Assembly: GCA_012728725.1 (NCBI GenBank)
Contig: JAAYEM010000024.1
Location: 1 to 33,796, forward strand
Length of the DNA stretch: 33,796 nucleotides
Source of the DNA: Tissierellia bacterium
GTDB lineage: Bacteria > Bacillota > Clostridia > Tissierellales > Tepidimicrobiaceae
Direction: 5' to 3'
Shown: positions 8,214 through 16,365 of the stretch, piece by piece
Numbering within the stretch: position 1 is the stretch's first letter
Layout: the number at the start of each line of letters is the position of its first letter
Position numbers and translations under genes: made by a program
The notes under the pieces: model-generated
The model's database searches: none
Told to the model about the DNA's origin: nothing
Seen by the model: the letters and a program-made list of their open reading frames with translations, nothing else

Positions 8214-9275
8214 ATGAAACTGGATAAGGAGCTATTGGAATTTGCCCTTGTAGGAGGAACCATCCTGGGAGGAGGGGGAGGAGGTTCTTCTGAAGCGGGC
8301 AGGATAATTGGTAATATTGCCTTAAGTTATGGGGATGTGGAGCTGGTGGATATAGATGATATAGGGGAGGATACCCTGATAGTTACCGCTTCAGCTGTAG
8401 GGGCACCGGCTGCCAAGGACCAATATGTAAGGCCTAAGGATTATGTAAGGACCATAGAGATAATAGAACAAAATACCGGCCTAAGGGTTGGAGGCATAAT
8501 CACCAATGAAAATGGAGGCACTGCCACAGTTAATGGCTGGATCCAATCGGCCATACTAGGCATTCCCCTCATAGATGCCCCTTGTAATGGCAGGGCCCAT
8601 CCTACAGGCACCATGGGCAGCATGGGACTTAACAATGTGGCCGGTTTTATATCCTACCAGGCCTATGCTGGAGGAAATCCAGAATTAGGCAATAGGATAG
8701 AAGGATTTGTCTGTGGGGATTTAAAGAAGACCTCAGCCATGGTAAGGCAGGCAGCTGTCCATGCTGGAGGCTTGGTTGCAGTAGCTAGAAATCTAGTGGA
8801 GGCTAGATATGTAAAGGAAAATGGAGCTGTAGGGGGAATCAGCCATGCCATAGAGACGGGAAGGAGCTTTTATGAAGGCCTTAAGGATTCTCCCAAGGCA
8901 GCTATAGAATCCCTTGTAGCTTTTTTGAAGGGGGAAATAATTGCAGAGGGAATAGTATCTGAATATGAAATAGTTACAGAGGGAGGATTTGATGTTGGAA
9001 GGGTGGTAGTAGACGATGTGGAGATGACCTTCTGGAATGAATACATGACCCTAGAACAAAAGGGTAAAAGGCTTTACACCTTCCCAGACCTAATCATGAC
9101 CCTGGACAGGGATACAGGATTCCCTATAACCAGTGCAGAGCTGGATAAGGGCAAAAATATTGTAATAATGGCAACTAATAAGGAGAACCTAAAGCTAGGA
9201 GCTGGAATGAGGGATCTAAAACTTCTTGAGGAAATTGAGCCTATAGTGAATAAAAAAATATTGGAATACCTTTAA
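8214..9275 (+). CDS. DUF917 (S-methyl-thiohydantoin desulfurase-like) protein
   Basis: A 353-residue protein opening with the glycine-rich GGTILGGGGGGSS (residues 14-26), followed by conserved blocks such as TASAVGAP, NGGTATVNGW and DAPCNGRAHPTG. This is the DUF917 family, whose N-terminal domain is catalogued as S-Me-THD. Family members sit next to hydantoinase/oxoprolinase-type genes, and one branch is linked to S-methyl-thiohydantoin desulfuration. No hydantoinase is present here. The ATG at 8214 follows GTGGAGGTGAGAGG, 16 bases after the racemase stop, so the two are probably co-translated. A role in handling a cyclic amino-acid derivative is inference. Confidence 0.75.
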   Translation: MKLDKELLEFALVGGTILGGGGGGSSEAGRIIGNIALSYGDVELVDIDDIGEDTLIVTASAVGAPAAKDQYVRPKDYVRTIEIIEQNTGLRVGGIITNENGGTATVNGWIQSAILGIPLIDAPCNGRAHPTGTMGSMGLNNVAGFISYQAYAGGNPELGNRIEGFVCGDLKKTSAMVRQAAVHAGGLVAVARNLVEARYVKENGAVGGISHAIETGRSFYEGLKDSPKAAIESLVAFLKGEIIAEGIVSEYEIVTEGGFDVGRVVVDDVEMTFWNEYMTLEQKGKRLYTFPDLIMTLDRDTGFPITSAELDKGKNIVIMATNKENLKLGAGMRDLKLLEEIEPIVNKKILEYL

Positions 9276-9287
9276 GGAGGGAGAACT

Positions 9288-10229
9288 ATGCTATTGAGGC
9301 AGATTTTAGAGATATATGAATATGTGGATTCTGCCTATGCCAATGGGGAGGAGATAAAGAAGTATATGGAATCCCTAGGGGCGGAATATGTGGAAGTAAA
9401 AACCATTACAGGAGAAAAGGGTAAGACGGATTTTGTCAGGATTAAGATTCCAGGTCTCAAGGGAAAGACTAAGGGAATGGATGCACCTACCCTGGGAGTT
9501 CTAGGCAGATTAGGGGGAATAGGGGCCAGGCCTGAAATGATTGGTATGGTCTCCGATGCCGATGGGGCTGTAGTTGCCCTGGCTGTGGCTGCCAAGATAC
9601 TGGATATGAGAAATAAGGGAGATTATCTAGATGGAGACGTTATAATATCTACCCACATTTGTCCTGATGCACCTACCCAACCCCATAAACCGGTACCCTT
9701 CATGGGTTCCCCTGTAGACATGGCTACAGTCAACCGGGAGGAAGTTAGTGGAGAATTGGATGCCATATTATCCATAGACACCACCAAGGGCAACAGGGTA
9801 ATCAACCACAGAGGCTTTGCCATATCCCCTACCGTTAAAGAGGGATACATTTTAAAGGTTAGCGACCACCTACTGGACATTATGGAGATAACTACAGGAA
9901 AGCTGCCTGTTGTATTTCCAATTACCACCCAGGATATTACCCCCTATGGAAATGATGTCTACCATATAAATAGCATATTGCAGCCTGCTACTGCAACGGA
10001 TGCTCCCGTGGTTGGGATTGCCATAACTGCAGAGGTTCCTGTACCAGGCTGCGCAACTGGAGCCAGCCATCCCTTTGATTTGGAACAGGCAGCCAGATTC
10101 ACCCTGGAAGTGGCCAAGGCCTTTGGCAGGGGGGACTGTAAATTTTATGATGAAGAGGAGTTTAGTAGATTGAAAAAACTGTATGGCAGCATGAAGCATT
10201 TGCAAAGTCTGGGGAAAGAGGAGAAGTAA
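9288..10229 (+). CDS. DUF1177 family protein
   Basis: A 313-residue protein with the DUF1177 hallmarks: LGRLGGIGARPEMIGMVSDADG (residues 65-86), the block THICPDAPTQPHKPVPFMGSP, and GCATGASHPFDLEQAARF near the C-terminus. Conserved His, Cys and Asp residues suggest a metal-dependent hydrolase-like fold, but no activity is established that I know of. AAGGAGGGAG sits just upstream of the ATG, 12 bases after the DUF917 stop. Only one base separates its stop from the AroM gene, so these genes form a tight operon. Its constant company with DUF917 and AroM-type genes suggests one shared pathway. Confidence 0.75.
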   Translation: MLLRQILEIYEYVDSAYANGEEIKKYMESLGAEYVEVKTITGEKGKTDFVRIKIPGLKGKTKGMDAPTLGVLGRLGGIGARPEMIGMVSDADGAVVALAVAAKILDMRNKGDYLDGDVIISTHICPDAPTQPHKPVPFMGSPVDMATVNREEVSGELDAILSIDTTKGNRVINHRGFAISPTVKEGYILKVSDHLLDIMEITTGKLPVVFPITTQDITPYGNDVYHINSILQPATATDAPVVGIAITAEVPVPGCATGASHPFDLEQAARFTLEVAKAFGRGDCKFYDEEEFSRLKKLYGSMKHLQSLGKEEK

Positions 10230-10230
10230 T

Positions 10231-10911
10231 ATGAAGAGGAAGTTAGGAGTTATAACCATTGGCCAATCCCCCAGGGATGATGTAGTGCCGGAAATGGTAG
10301 AGTTTTTAGGTAAGGGTGTGGAAATAGTTCAGGCAGGGGCCCTAGATGGGTTAACCTATGAGGAAATACTGGACTTTAAGCCGGACAAGGATGATTATGT
10401 GCTGGTTTCAAGGCTTAGGGACGGAAGAAGTGTAAAGTTTGCTGAAAGGTATATACTGCCCCGGCTACAAGACTGTATTGACAAATTAGAAGCTGCCGGA
10501 GTAGATGTAATACTATTTATATGTACTGGTGAGTTCCCAGATACATTCACCTCCTCCAAACCCCTTCTATATCCCCAGAGGATATTACACGGGGTAGCCC
10601 CCAATTTGATCTATAAGGGGAAACTGGCTGTAATCACTCCCGATGCAGACCAAATAGCCCAAAGCCATAAAAAGTGGAGTGAAACTGGTGCCCAAGTGGT
10701 AGTGGTAAATGCTTCCCCTTATGGGGAGGAGGATGAACTAAATGGGGCCGTAGAGAAACTAAATAAGGAGGAAAATATAGACCTAATAGTAATGGACTGT
10801 ATAGGCTATACCCAAAATATGAAGGAAAGGGTAGCCAAGGGAACGGGGAAACCGGTAGTACTGGCCAGGACCATAGTAGCCCGGGTGGTAGGAGAACTAC
10901 TAGATCTATAA
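10231..10911 (+). CDS. AroM family protein
   Basis: A 226-residue cytosolic protein with the AroM signature ITIGQSPRDDVVPEM at residues 8-22 and the cysteine motifs LFICTGEFP and MDCIGYTQ. The fold resembles the Asp/Glu racemase superfamily (two paired cysteine loops), so a racemase- or isomerase-like reaction is possible. AroM from enteric bacteria has no proven function. The ATG at 10231 is one base past the preceding stop, with GAGGAG upstream, which implies translational coupling to DUF1177. Together with the racemase-like gene at 7538, the cluster would hold two proteins of this superfamily. Confidence 0.75.
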   Translation: MKRKLGVITIGQSPRDDVVPEMVEFLGKGVEIVQAGALDGLTYEEILDFKPDKDDYVLVSRLRDGRSVKFAERYILPRLQDCIDKLEAAGVDVILFICTGEFPDTFTSSKPLLYPQRILHGVAPNLIYKGKLAVITPDADQIAQSHKKWSETGAQVVVVNASPYGEEDELNGAVEKLNKEENIDLIVMDCIGYTQNMKERVAKGTGKPVVLARTIVARVVGELLDL

Positions 10912-10930
10912 TCCATGATGGGGTGATATT

Positions 10931-11764
10931 TTGGATAGGATACAGGTTACATTGACGGTGGAAGAAGGAAAGGAGATAATAGCTCTAGGGATCTTAAAGC
11001 ATCCAGGGCTGATCAACAGTTTGGAAAAGGGTAAGGTGCTATTTAAGGGAGGCACTACCGTTTCAAGGATTACTGAAAAACTATTGGGGCTTCCATTAAG
11101 GATTAGCGGCAGAATTACAAAAAGGGGCACAGTGGCCAGCCTGAAAACAGTAGAAGGCCCCCATTCCATCATAGTCCATCAGGGTATTTGGAAAAATGTA
11201 GATGAAAGCATGGTGGAGGAAGTCCAGAAGTTTGGCAGAAATGATTTAATAGTATGTGGTGCCAATGCCTTTGATGCCAATGGCAGGGCAGCCCTCATGG
11301 CTGGAAGCAGCGGCGGTGGAATAGTGGGACAATCCATAAGCGCCTGGTATTCGGAAGGGGCTCAGATTCTCATTCCCGTTGGAATTGAAAAGATGATCCC
11401 TGGCAATTTAGATGAGATAATAAGAAAGTGTGGAAGAAGGGGCAAATCCCTATCCTGGGGAATGGCGGTAGGCCTCATCCCCCTATATGGAGAGATATTC
11501 ACAGAGGTGGAGGCCATAAAGAGATTAGCTCATGTGGACTGTTTTCCTATAGGAGCAGGAGGGCTAGGCCAGGCCCAGGGCAGTATTACCCTTGAAATAT
11601 GGGGAGAAGAGGGGGAATTGGATAAGATTATAGATATAGTAAAAAAGGTTAAGGATTCGGATATAGGCATTTCAGGCCTAGAGGAGTCCCTAATAGAGTG
11701 TGAAGCCATATGTGACAGCTGCAAAAGGCATATAGGCTGTGGCTACAAGGCCAGGCGGATATAG
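10931..11764 (+). CDS. Unrecognised protein with C-terminal four-cysteine motif
   Basis: I do not recognise this 277-residue protein. It has a glycine-rich middle (MAGSSGGGIVGQS), no signal peptide or membrane segment, and a C-terminal cysteine cluster C257-x3-C261-x2-C264-x5-C270 ending in CGYKARRI. Such spacing could hold an iron-sulfur cluster or zinc. The start is TTG at 10931 with GGGGTGAT a few bases upstream; no better start is visible. It is the last gene of the peptide cluster and is followed by a strong terminator, so it is very likely co-transcribed with AroM, DUF1177 and DUF917. A redox or ligand-sensing role would be guesswork. Confidence 0.7.
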   Translation: MDRIQVTLTVEEGKEIIALGILKHPGLINSLEKGKVLFKGGTTVSRITEKLLGLPLRISGRITKRGTVASLKTVEGPHSIIVHQGIWKNVDESMVEEVQKFGRNDLIVCGANAFDANGRAALMAGSSGGGIVGQSISAWYSEGAQILIPVGIEKMIPGNLDEIIRKCGRRGKSLSWGMAVGLIPLYGEIFTEVEAIKRLAHVDCFPIGAGGLGQAQGSITLEIWGEEGELDKIIDIVKKVKDSDIGISGLEESLIECEAICDSCKRHIGCGYKARRI

Positions 11765-11786
11765 AAGCCTATCAAATCCATGATTA

Positions 11787-11817
11787 TAGGCCCTAGGCAA
11801 GACCTAGGGCCTTTTTT
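11787..11817 (+). terminator. Intrinsic terminator of the peptide cluster
   Basis: A 9-bp GC-rich stem, GGCCCTAGG and CCTAGGGCC, with a five-base loop (CAAGA) is followed by TTTTTT. It is a clear factor-independent terminator 25 bases after the last cluster gene. Confidence 0.9.
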
Positions 11818-11870
11818 ATGGATAATTTTACAAAATTGAAGGAAAATTTAGGCTTATGTAGAATTATTTA

Positions 11871-11879
11871 TGATATAAT
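11871..11879 (+). promoter_or_regulatory. Extended -10 promoter element before mbl
   Basis: TGATATAAT at 11871-11879 is an extended -10 (TGn plus TATAAT) 36 bases before the mbl start. No good -35 is seen, which is tolerable for an extended -10. Confidence 0.4.
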
Positions 11880-11914
11880 ATATTGATGTATAGATGGTGT
11901 AAGGGGGTAAAGTG

Positions 11915-12943
11915 ATGGCTGCTTTTAGAACGGATCTAGGCATCGATCTAGGAACGGCAACCACATTGGTATATGTAAAGAATAGGGGTATAGTATTAAA
12001 CGAGCCCTCGGTGGTGGCCATTGATCAGAATACAAATAAATTTTTAGCTGTAGGCGAAGAGGCTAGAAGGATGTTAGGGAGAACCCCTGGAAATATAATA
12101 GCCATAAGGCCTATGAAGGATGGAGTAATTTCTAATTACCATATAACTGAAAGGATGTTAAAATATTTTATCACCAAGGCGGTAGGGAGAACCTTTTTTA
12201 AACCCAGGGTTATTGTCTGCGTTCCCAGTGGAGTGACAGAAGTGGAAAAGAGGGCAGTACTGGAGGCCAGCAACCATGCTGGAGCCAGAAAGACCTTCCT
12301 AATAGAGGAGCCTATTGCTGCAGCTATAGGTGCAGGGATAGATATAACTGAACCCAATGGGAATATGATTGTAGATATAGGCGGTGGGACTACCGATGTG
12401 GCAGTTATATCCCTAGGAGGGATAGTAATCAGCCAATCCTTAAAGATTGCAGGGGATGAGTTTGACGAATATATAACCAGATATATAAGGAAGAAGCACA
12501 ATATGATGATTGGTGAAAGAAGTGCAGAGGAACTAAAGATCAGTATAGGAACGGTATATCCTAGGGAAAAAGAAGTATATATGGACGTAAGGGGAAGAAA
12601 TCTTTTGACTGGCCTGCCAAGGACAGTAAAAATATCCTCCAGCGAATTGCTAGAGGCTATGGAGGAGCCTATGGATAATATAATCCAGGTCATCCATTCC
12701 GTATTAGAAAAGACACCCCCTGAGCTGGCAGCAGATATAGGAGATAGGGGCATATTTTTGACTGGTGGTGGTGCTCTAATACACGGAATAGATAAACTGA
12801 TAAGGGAAAGGACGGGAATCAAGGTCAATATTGTAGAGGACCCAGTAGGTGCAGTGGCCATAGGAACAGGTAGGGCCTTAGATTGGGTCAATCTATTGGA
12901 ATCAGATTCAGTAGATTCAGATGCAATTAGGACTAATATATGA
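11915..12943 (+). CDS. mbl: Rod shape-determining protein, MreB/Mbl family
   Basis: A 342-residue bacterial actin. The phosphate-1 loop GIDLGTATT at residues 8-16, VDIGGGTTDVAV in the middle and LTGGGALIHGID near the C-terminus form the ATP pocket. It polymerises at the membrane and guides side-wall peptidoglycan synthesis. The ATG at 11915 is preferred over the adjacent GTG at 11912 because AAGGGGG is seven bases before it. Placement next to flgF and flgG mirrors the mbl-flhO-flhP order of Bacillus subtilis, which favours Mbl over MreB; no mreC/mreD lies beside it. It has its own promoter-like extended -10. Confidence 0.9.
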   Translation: MAAFRTDLGIDLGTATTLVYVKNRGIVLNEPSVVAIDQNTNKFLAVGEEARRMLGRTPGNIIAIRPMKDGVISNYHITERMLKYFITKAVGRTFFKPRVIVCVPSGVTEVEKRAVLEASNHAGARKTFLIEEPIAAAIGAGIDITEPNGNMIVDIGGGTTDVAVISLGGIVISQSLKIAGDEFDEYITRYIRKKHNMMIGERSAEELKISIGTVYPREKEVYMDVRGRNLLTGLPRTVKISSSELLEAMEEPMDNIIQVIHSVLEKTPPELAADIGDRGIFLTGGGALIHGIDKLIRERTGIKVNIVEDPVGAVAIGTGRALDWVNLLESDSVDSDAIRTNI

Positions 12944-12944
12944 T

Positions 12945-12971
12945 TAAAGTATCCTTTCCATATGCCGATAA
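12945..12971 (+). promoter_or_regulatory. Sigma-D (sigma-28) flagellar promoter of flgF
   Basis: TAAA at 12945-12948 and GCCGATAA at 12964-12971 with a 15-bp spacer match the SigD/FliA consensus exactly. It begins two bases after the mbl stop codon and drives flgF, flgG and the genes behind them. Confidence 0.85.
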
Positions 12972-13012
12972 TAGTAATTGAAATGTAATTTATTATAGGA
13001 AGGAGAATTCAG

Positions 13013-14053
13013 GTGAATCGAGGGCTATATATCAGTGCTACCTCATTAGCAGCCAATCAGAAGAGATTAGATGTACTGGCCAACAATTTAGCCAATGTAA
13101 ATACTACAGGCTATAAGAAGGATATATCTTTATTGGAGACCTTTCCTGAAAAATTACTGTCTAAGATGAAGGGGAGCAGGCCTAGATTCAGGGGAGAAAA
13201 CCAGATTACCTATGAAAGGGAAGGAGATATTCATAGGGCTAGGACTGAAAATGGATACTTTGTAATCCAAACCCCCATGGGCAATAGTTATGTGAAGGAG
13301 ATAAGATTTACCATAGATGAGGAAGGATACTTAAGAACCTTTTATCAGGATGGTAGGGATGAATTAAAAACCGATTATGAAAACTACATTACCGATGGAC
13401 AAGGCAATCCCATCCAAGGCCAGGAGGAAAACATAGAGGGACTATTAGAGGGAATTGTATACTATCCACCTAACCAGGTAATTGGAACTATGAATGCAGG
13501 AGTAAAGTTTCAAAAAATACTTATAGACTATTCCCCAGGCAATATAATGGAAACAGGAGGGACATTGGATTTAGCCCTAAATGGATCTGGATTCTTTAAG
13601 GTTAGTGATGAGGAAGGCAATATATACTATACCAGGGATGGTTCCTTTGCAATAAATACAGAAGGGATTCTTACCACCTTAAGGGGTGAGATAGTCCAGG
13701 GATTAGATGGACCTATCTATATTCAAGGAGGAGACATCTCCATAGATAGGAATGGAGTGGTATTGGTAGATGGCAATGGGGTAGGCACTTTAGATATAGT
13801 AGATTTGGAAAACAGGGAATTCTTAAGAAAGATTGGGGACAACCTATTTGCCATGGCTGAAGGTGTTGAGGCAGAAGAGATTCCTTTCTTAGGGGAAGTA
13901 CTACAAGGTTACTTAGAAGGTTCCAATGTAAATGCCATTGAAGAGATGGTGGAGATGATAAGTTTGTTAAGGGATTTTGAAGCGGCCCAAAAGGCCATTA
14001 GGGTTCAAGATGAGATGCTGGAGAAGGCTTCAAATGAAATAGCAAGGGTATAG
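13013..14053 (+). CDS. flgF: Flagellar basal-body rod protein FlgF/FlhO type
   Basis: A 346-residue rod/hook-family protein. The N-terminal rod motif LAANQKRLDVLANNLANVNTTGY and the C-terminal LEGSNVNAIEEMVEMISLLRDFEAAQKAI are the coiled-coil ends shared by all rod, hook and hook-junction proteins. It is exported by the flagellar type III system without a cleaved signal. The start is GTG at 13013 after AAGGAG. The order mbl, flgF, flgG copies the mbl-flhO-flhP arrangement of B. subtilis. At 346 residues it is longer than most FlgF proteins (about 250). It is controlled by the sigma-D promoter just upstream. Confidence 0.88.
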   Translation: MNRGLYISATSLAANQKRLDVLANNLANVNTTGYKKDISLLETFPEKLLSKMKGSRPRFRGENQITYEREGDIHRARTENGYFVIQTPMGNSYVKEIRFTIDEEGYLRTFYQDGRDELKTDYENYITDGQGNPIQGQEENIEGLLEGIVYYPPNQVIGTMNAGVKFQKILIDYSPGNIMETGGTLDLALNGSGFFKVSDEEGNIYYTRDGSFAINTEGILTTLRGEIVQGLDGPIYIQGGDISIDRNGVVLVDGNGVGTLDIVDLENREFLRKIGDNLFAMAEGVEAEEIPFLGEVLQGYLEGSNVNAIEEMVEMISLLRDFEAAQKAIRVQDEMLEKASNEIARV

Positions 14054-14063
14054 GAGGTTTAAT

Positions 14064-14858
14064 ATGAGAGCAATGTGGACTGCCGCTACAGGCATGAAAT
14101 CACAACAGTTTAATATCGATACTATTGCCAACAACCTGTCCAATGTCAATACCACAGGCTATAAGACCCAGAGGGCTGAATTTAAGGACCTATTCTATAC
14201 AAATTTAAAGAGGACCAATATAGTGGATGAAGAGGGAAGGCCAGTAAACCTAGAGGTTGGCCATGGAGTTATGCCTGTTGCCACTAAAAGGGATTTTAGG
14301 CCAGGGTCTTTTATAGAGACCAATGGCACCTTTGATTTTGCCATAGATGGAGAAGGCTTTTTTGCAGTTATGCTGCCCAATGGAGAGATTAGATATACCA
14401 GGGATGGCAGTTTTAAACTAAGCGTGGATGGGGATGAGGCCATGCTGGTAACCTCAGAAGGCTATATAGTCCTTAGCGAGGATGAGGATGAAATCTATAT
14501 AGAGGCCGGTGTAACAGATATAACTGTAGATGAACTAGGATACATAACTGGACTGGATGAGGATGGAGAGCCTGTAGACCTGGGAAGGCTTGGCCTATTT
14601 AGATTTGTAAATCCTGAAGGCCTTCAATCGGAAGGATTAAACCTATACAGTGAAACGGTGGCTTCAGGGGAAGGGATACTGATAGAGGCAGAGGAGATGA
14701 ATAGCAGAATAGTACAAGGCTATCTGGAAGCTTCCAATGTCCAGGTAGTAGATGAGATGGTTAAGATGATAACAGCCCAAAGGGCTTATGAGATCAATTC
14801 AAAGACCATCCAGACCTCCGATGAGATGCTGCAGATTATCAATAATCTGAAGAGGTAA
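14064..14858 (+). CDS. flgG: Flagellar distal rod protein FlgG/FlhP type
   Basis: A 264-residue rod protein of normal FlgG length. MRAMWTAATGMKSQQFNID at the start, NNLSNVNTTGYK, and the C-terminal LEASNVQVVDEMVKMITAQ followed by RAYE are diagnostic. It forms the distal rod between motor and hook. GGAGGT lies just upstream of the ATG, ten bases after the flgF stop. The middle is rich in Asp and Glu (SEDEDEIYIEAG), which makes it unusually acidic. It is co-transcribed with flgF from the sigma-D promoter. Confidence 0.9.
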   Translation: MRAMWTAATGMKSQQFNIDTIANNLSNVNTTGYKTQRAEFKDLFYTNLKRTNIVDEEGRPVNLEVGHGVMPVATKRDFRPGSFIETNGTFDFAIDGEGFFAVMLPNGEIRYTRDGSFKLSVDGDEAMLVTSEGYIVLSEDEDEIYIEAGVTDITVDELGYITGLDEDGEPVDLGRLGLFRFVNPEGLQSEGLNLYSETVASGEGILIEAEEMNSRIVQGYLEASNVQVVDEMVKMITAQRAYEINSKTIQTSDEMLQIINNLKR

Positions 14859-14870
14859 TGGGGTGAGCTA

Positions 14871-15185
14871 ATGGGAATAAATGAAATCAATATGGGCCTA
14901 TATTATGACCCAAAGATACTAGAGGAGAAGATAGAAAATACTGAGGATGATAAGGCCTTAAGGGAGGCCTGCAGTGAATTTGAATCCATATTCCTTGCCA
15001 AAATGTTTAAGGAGATGAGAAATACTGTTCCCCAAGGGGGATTAATAGAGAGAAGTACTGCCATGGATATATTTGAAGAGATGTATATAGATGAATTGTC
15101 TAAGGAGATTGCCAAAAAAGATGGAGGATTAGGCATTGCCCAAATGCTGTATCAGCAGTTTAAAAAGGGTTATATTAGCTGGTAG
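14871..15185 (+). CDS. flgJ: FlgJ-type rod-binding protein (no muramidase domain)
   Basis: A 104-residue protein matching the N-terminal rod-binding half of FlgJ: residues 32-102 contain ACSEFESIFLAKMFKEMR and GGLGIAQMLYQQFKKGY. In enterobacteria FlgJ carries a fused glucosaminidase; in Firmicutes the scaffold half is usually separate, as here. The next gene encodes a lytic-transglycosylase-like enzyme that could supply the missing cell-wall cutting function. ATGGGGTGAG precedes the ATG at 14871. It likely acts as the rod cap or assembly scaffold in the periplasm-like space. Confidence 0.85.
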   Translation: MGINEINMGLYYDPKILEEKIENTEDDKALREACSEFESIFLAKMFKEMRNTVPQGGLIERSTAMDIFEEMYIDELSKEIAKKDGGLGIAQMLYQQFKKGYISW

Positions 15186-15195
15186 GAGGGTGATT

Positions 15196-16122
15196 ATGGG
15201 GAAGAAAGGCTTGTCTATCCTTATTATATTTTTAATATTGTTTGGATCTGTAAATATTGGCTTTTCCCAAAATAAAAATTTATCCAGACAGGAAGTGGAA
15301 AAGCTGATAGAGGAGGTAGCCACTAAAAGGGGCATTCCCAGTGTAATCCTTAAATGTATTGCTAAATTGGAGAGCAATTTTAGGCAGTTTGATAGTAAGG
15401 GCAAGCCCTTTATAGCTGCCGGTAAATATATTGGGATTATGCAGATAAGCAAGGATGAAAAGGAGTATAACCTAGAAAGGCTTAAGTATGATCCCCTATA
15501 CAACATAGAGGCGGGAGCCAACCACCTTCTAAATAAGTGGGAATGGGTTAATAGCCAAATGACCCGGATAGGCAATATGGACCCTAACATACTGGAGCAC
15601 TGGTATTTTACCCTATGGGCCTATAATGGATTCCTGGAAAGGAACAATCCCAATGTCCGTCCGGGAAAGACCTATCAGGAGAGAATTATTGCCACAGCCC
15701 AGAAGGATTATAATCAAAAGATTACCCCAATAAGTAAAAAGCATATGCCCAGCAGGGGAGGATGGATTTACAGGAATAAGGATATCCCAACTCCCAAAGA
15801 ATACCATGAAGGGGACATTATAAAATATGCTCCTGAGGATATAGTAAAAGCAGACACCATGGAAAAAGCAAAGGGGAAGGAGCCTTTAATCCTATACGAT
15901 AAGCCTAGGGGTAAGGCCATTGGTAAGGTGAGTGATTCCTTTACCATGACCATACTAGAAGGCCCAGTACTTAATAGGGGATATTATTTCTATAAGGTAA
16001 AGGTAAATGAGGATGGAAGGACCGGTTGGGTTTATGGAAATTGGATAGTTAAGGTTCCCGTAGAAGAGGAGCCGGCTGAATATGAAGAGCTGGAGACGGG
16101 ACTAGGGGCAAATGAAAATTGA
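15196..16122 (+). CDS. Secreted SLT-type lytic transglycosylase-like protein with SH3 domain
   Basis: A 308-residue exported protein. A signal peptide covers residues 1-24 (MGKKGLSILIIFLILFG, cleaved near GFSQ). A family-1 transglycosylase-like domain follows, with KLES (E59 as the likely catalytic Glu), GIMQIS and NIEAGANHLLNKW. A C-terminal SH3-like region contains GRTGWVYGNW. The ATG at 15196 is chosen because AGGAGG is at 15184-15189 and the signal peptide starts there; an in-frame start at 15136 would overlap flgJ by 50 bases and spoil the signal. The gene follows flgJ by ten bases and probably opens peptidoglycan for the growing rod. Confidence 0.8.
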   Translation: MGKKGLSILIIFLILFGSVNIGFSQNKNLSRQEVEKLIEEVATKRGIPSVILKCIAKLESNFRQFDSKGKPFIAAGKYIGIMQISKDEKEYNLERLKYDPLYNIEAGANHLLNKWEWVNSQMTRIGNMDPNILEHWYFTLWAYNGFLERNNPNVRPGKTYQERIIATAQKDYNQKITPISKKHMPSRGGWIYRNKDIPTPKEYHEGDIIKYAPEDIVKADTMEKAKGKEPLILYDKPRGKAIGKVSDSFTMTILEGPVLNRGYYFYKVKVNEDGRTGWVYGNWIVKVPVEEEPAEYEELETGLGANEN

Positions 16123-16150
16123 CCAAAAATATAATGTACATATTTTAAAT

Positions 16151-16172
16151 ACGGCCTTAGGCCGTTTTTTTG
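16151..16172 (+). terminator. Intrinsic terminator of the mbl-flgFGJ region
   Basis: Stem ACGGCC-TTA-GGCCGT is followed by a run of eight T. It lies 29 bases past the SLT-protein stop. Confidence 0.9.
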
Positions 16173-16239
16173 TGCCTAGTATAGGGATTTGGGATTAAAT
16201 ATTTTTTTACTGTCAAGAATAGTATAAGGGAGGGATTTT

Positions 16240-16317
16240 ATGGGAAGAAGGATCTTTTATAGTTTTTTTGCAATTATACTTACCATATTAACTGTAGGAT
16301 TTATTATAAAATTATAA
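16240..16317 (+). CDS. 25-residue single-pass membrane peptide
   Basis: A tiny reading frame, MGRRIFYSFFAIILTILTVG then FIIKL and TAA, lies between two terminators. It has a positive N-terminus (GRR) and about 17 hydrophobic residues, enough for one membrane span. AGGGAGGG at 16229-16236 with four bases before the ATG is a strong ribosome site that is hard to explain without translation. It is not part of any neighbouring frame. The function is unknown; small membrane peptides can be toxins, transporter subunits or envelope regulators. No convincing promoter is seen, so expression is uncertain. Confidence 0.5.
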   Translation: MGRRIFYSFFAIILTILTVGFIIKL

Positions 16318-16349
16318 ACAGGCTTCCTTGAATTCAAGGAAGCCTGTTT
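16316..16349. terminator. Bidirectional terminator, 34-bp perfect palindrome
   Basis: AAACAGGCTTCCTTGAA and its exact complement meet at a central GAATTC (16330-16335). TTTT ends the plus side and a T-rich stretch follows on the minus side. It serves the 25-residue peptide gene on plus and the large secreted-protein gene on minus. Confidence 0.85.
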
Positions 16350-16365
16350 TAGTATCATTAGGTCC

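Noticed and set aside
12136-12891. 251-codon minus-strand frame inside mbl
   Set aside because: Long antisense frame caused by codon bias of mbl; product resembles no family and has no SD.
15136-15195. Upstream in-frame start for the SLT protein
   Set aside because: It overlaps flgJ by 50 bases, lacks an SD and would bury the signal peptide. ATG 15196 has AGGAGG at the right distance.
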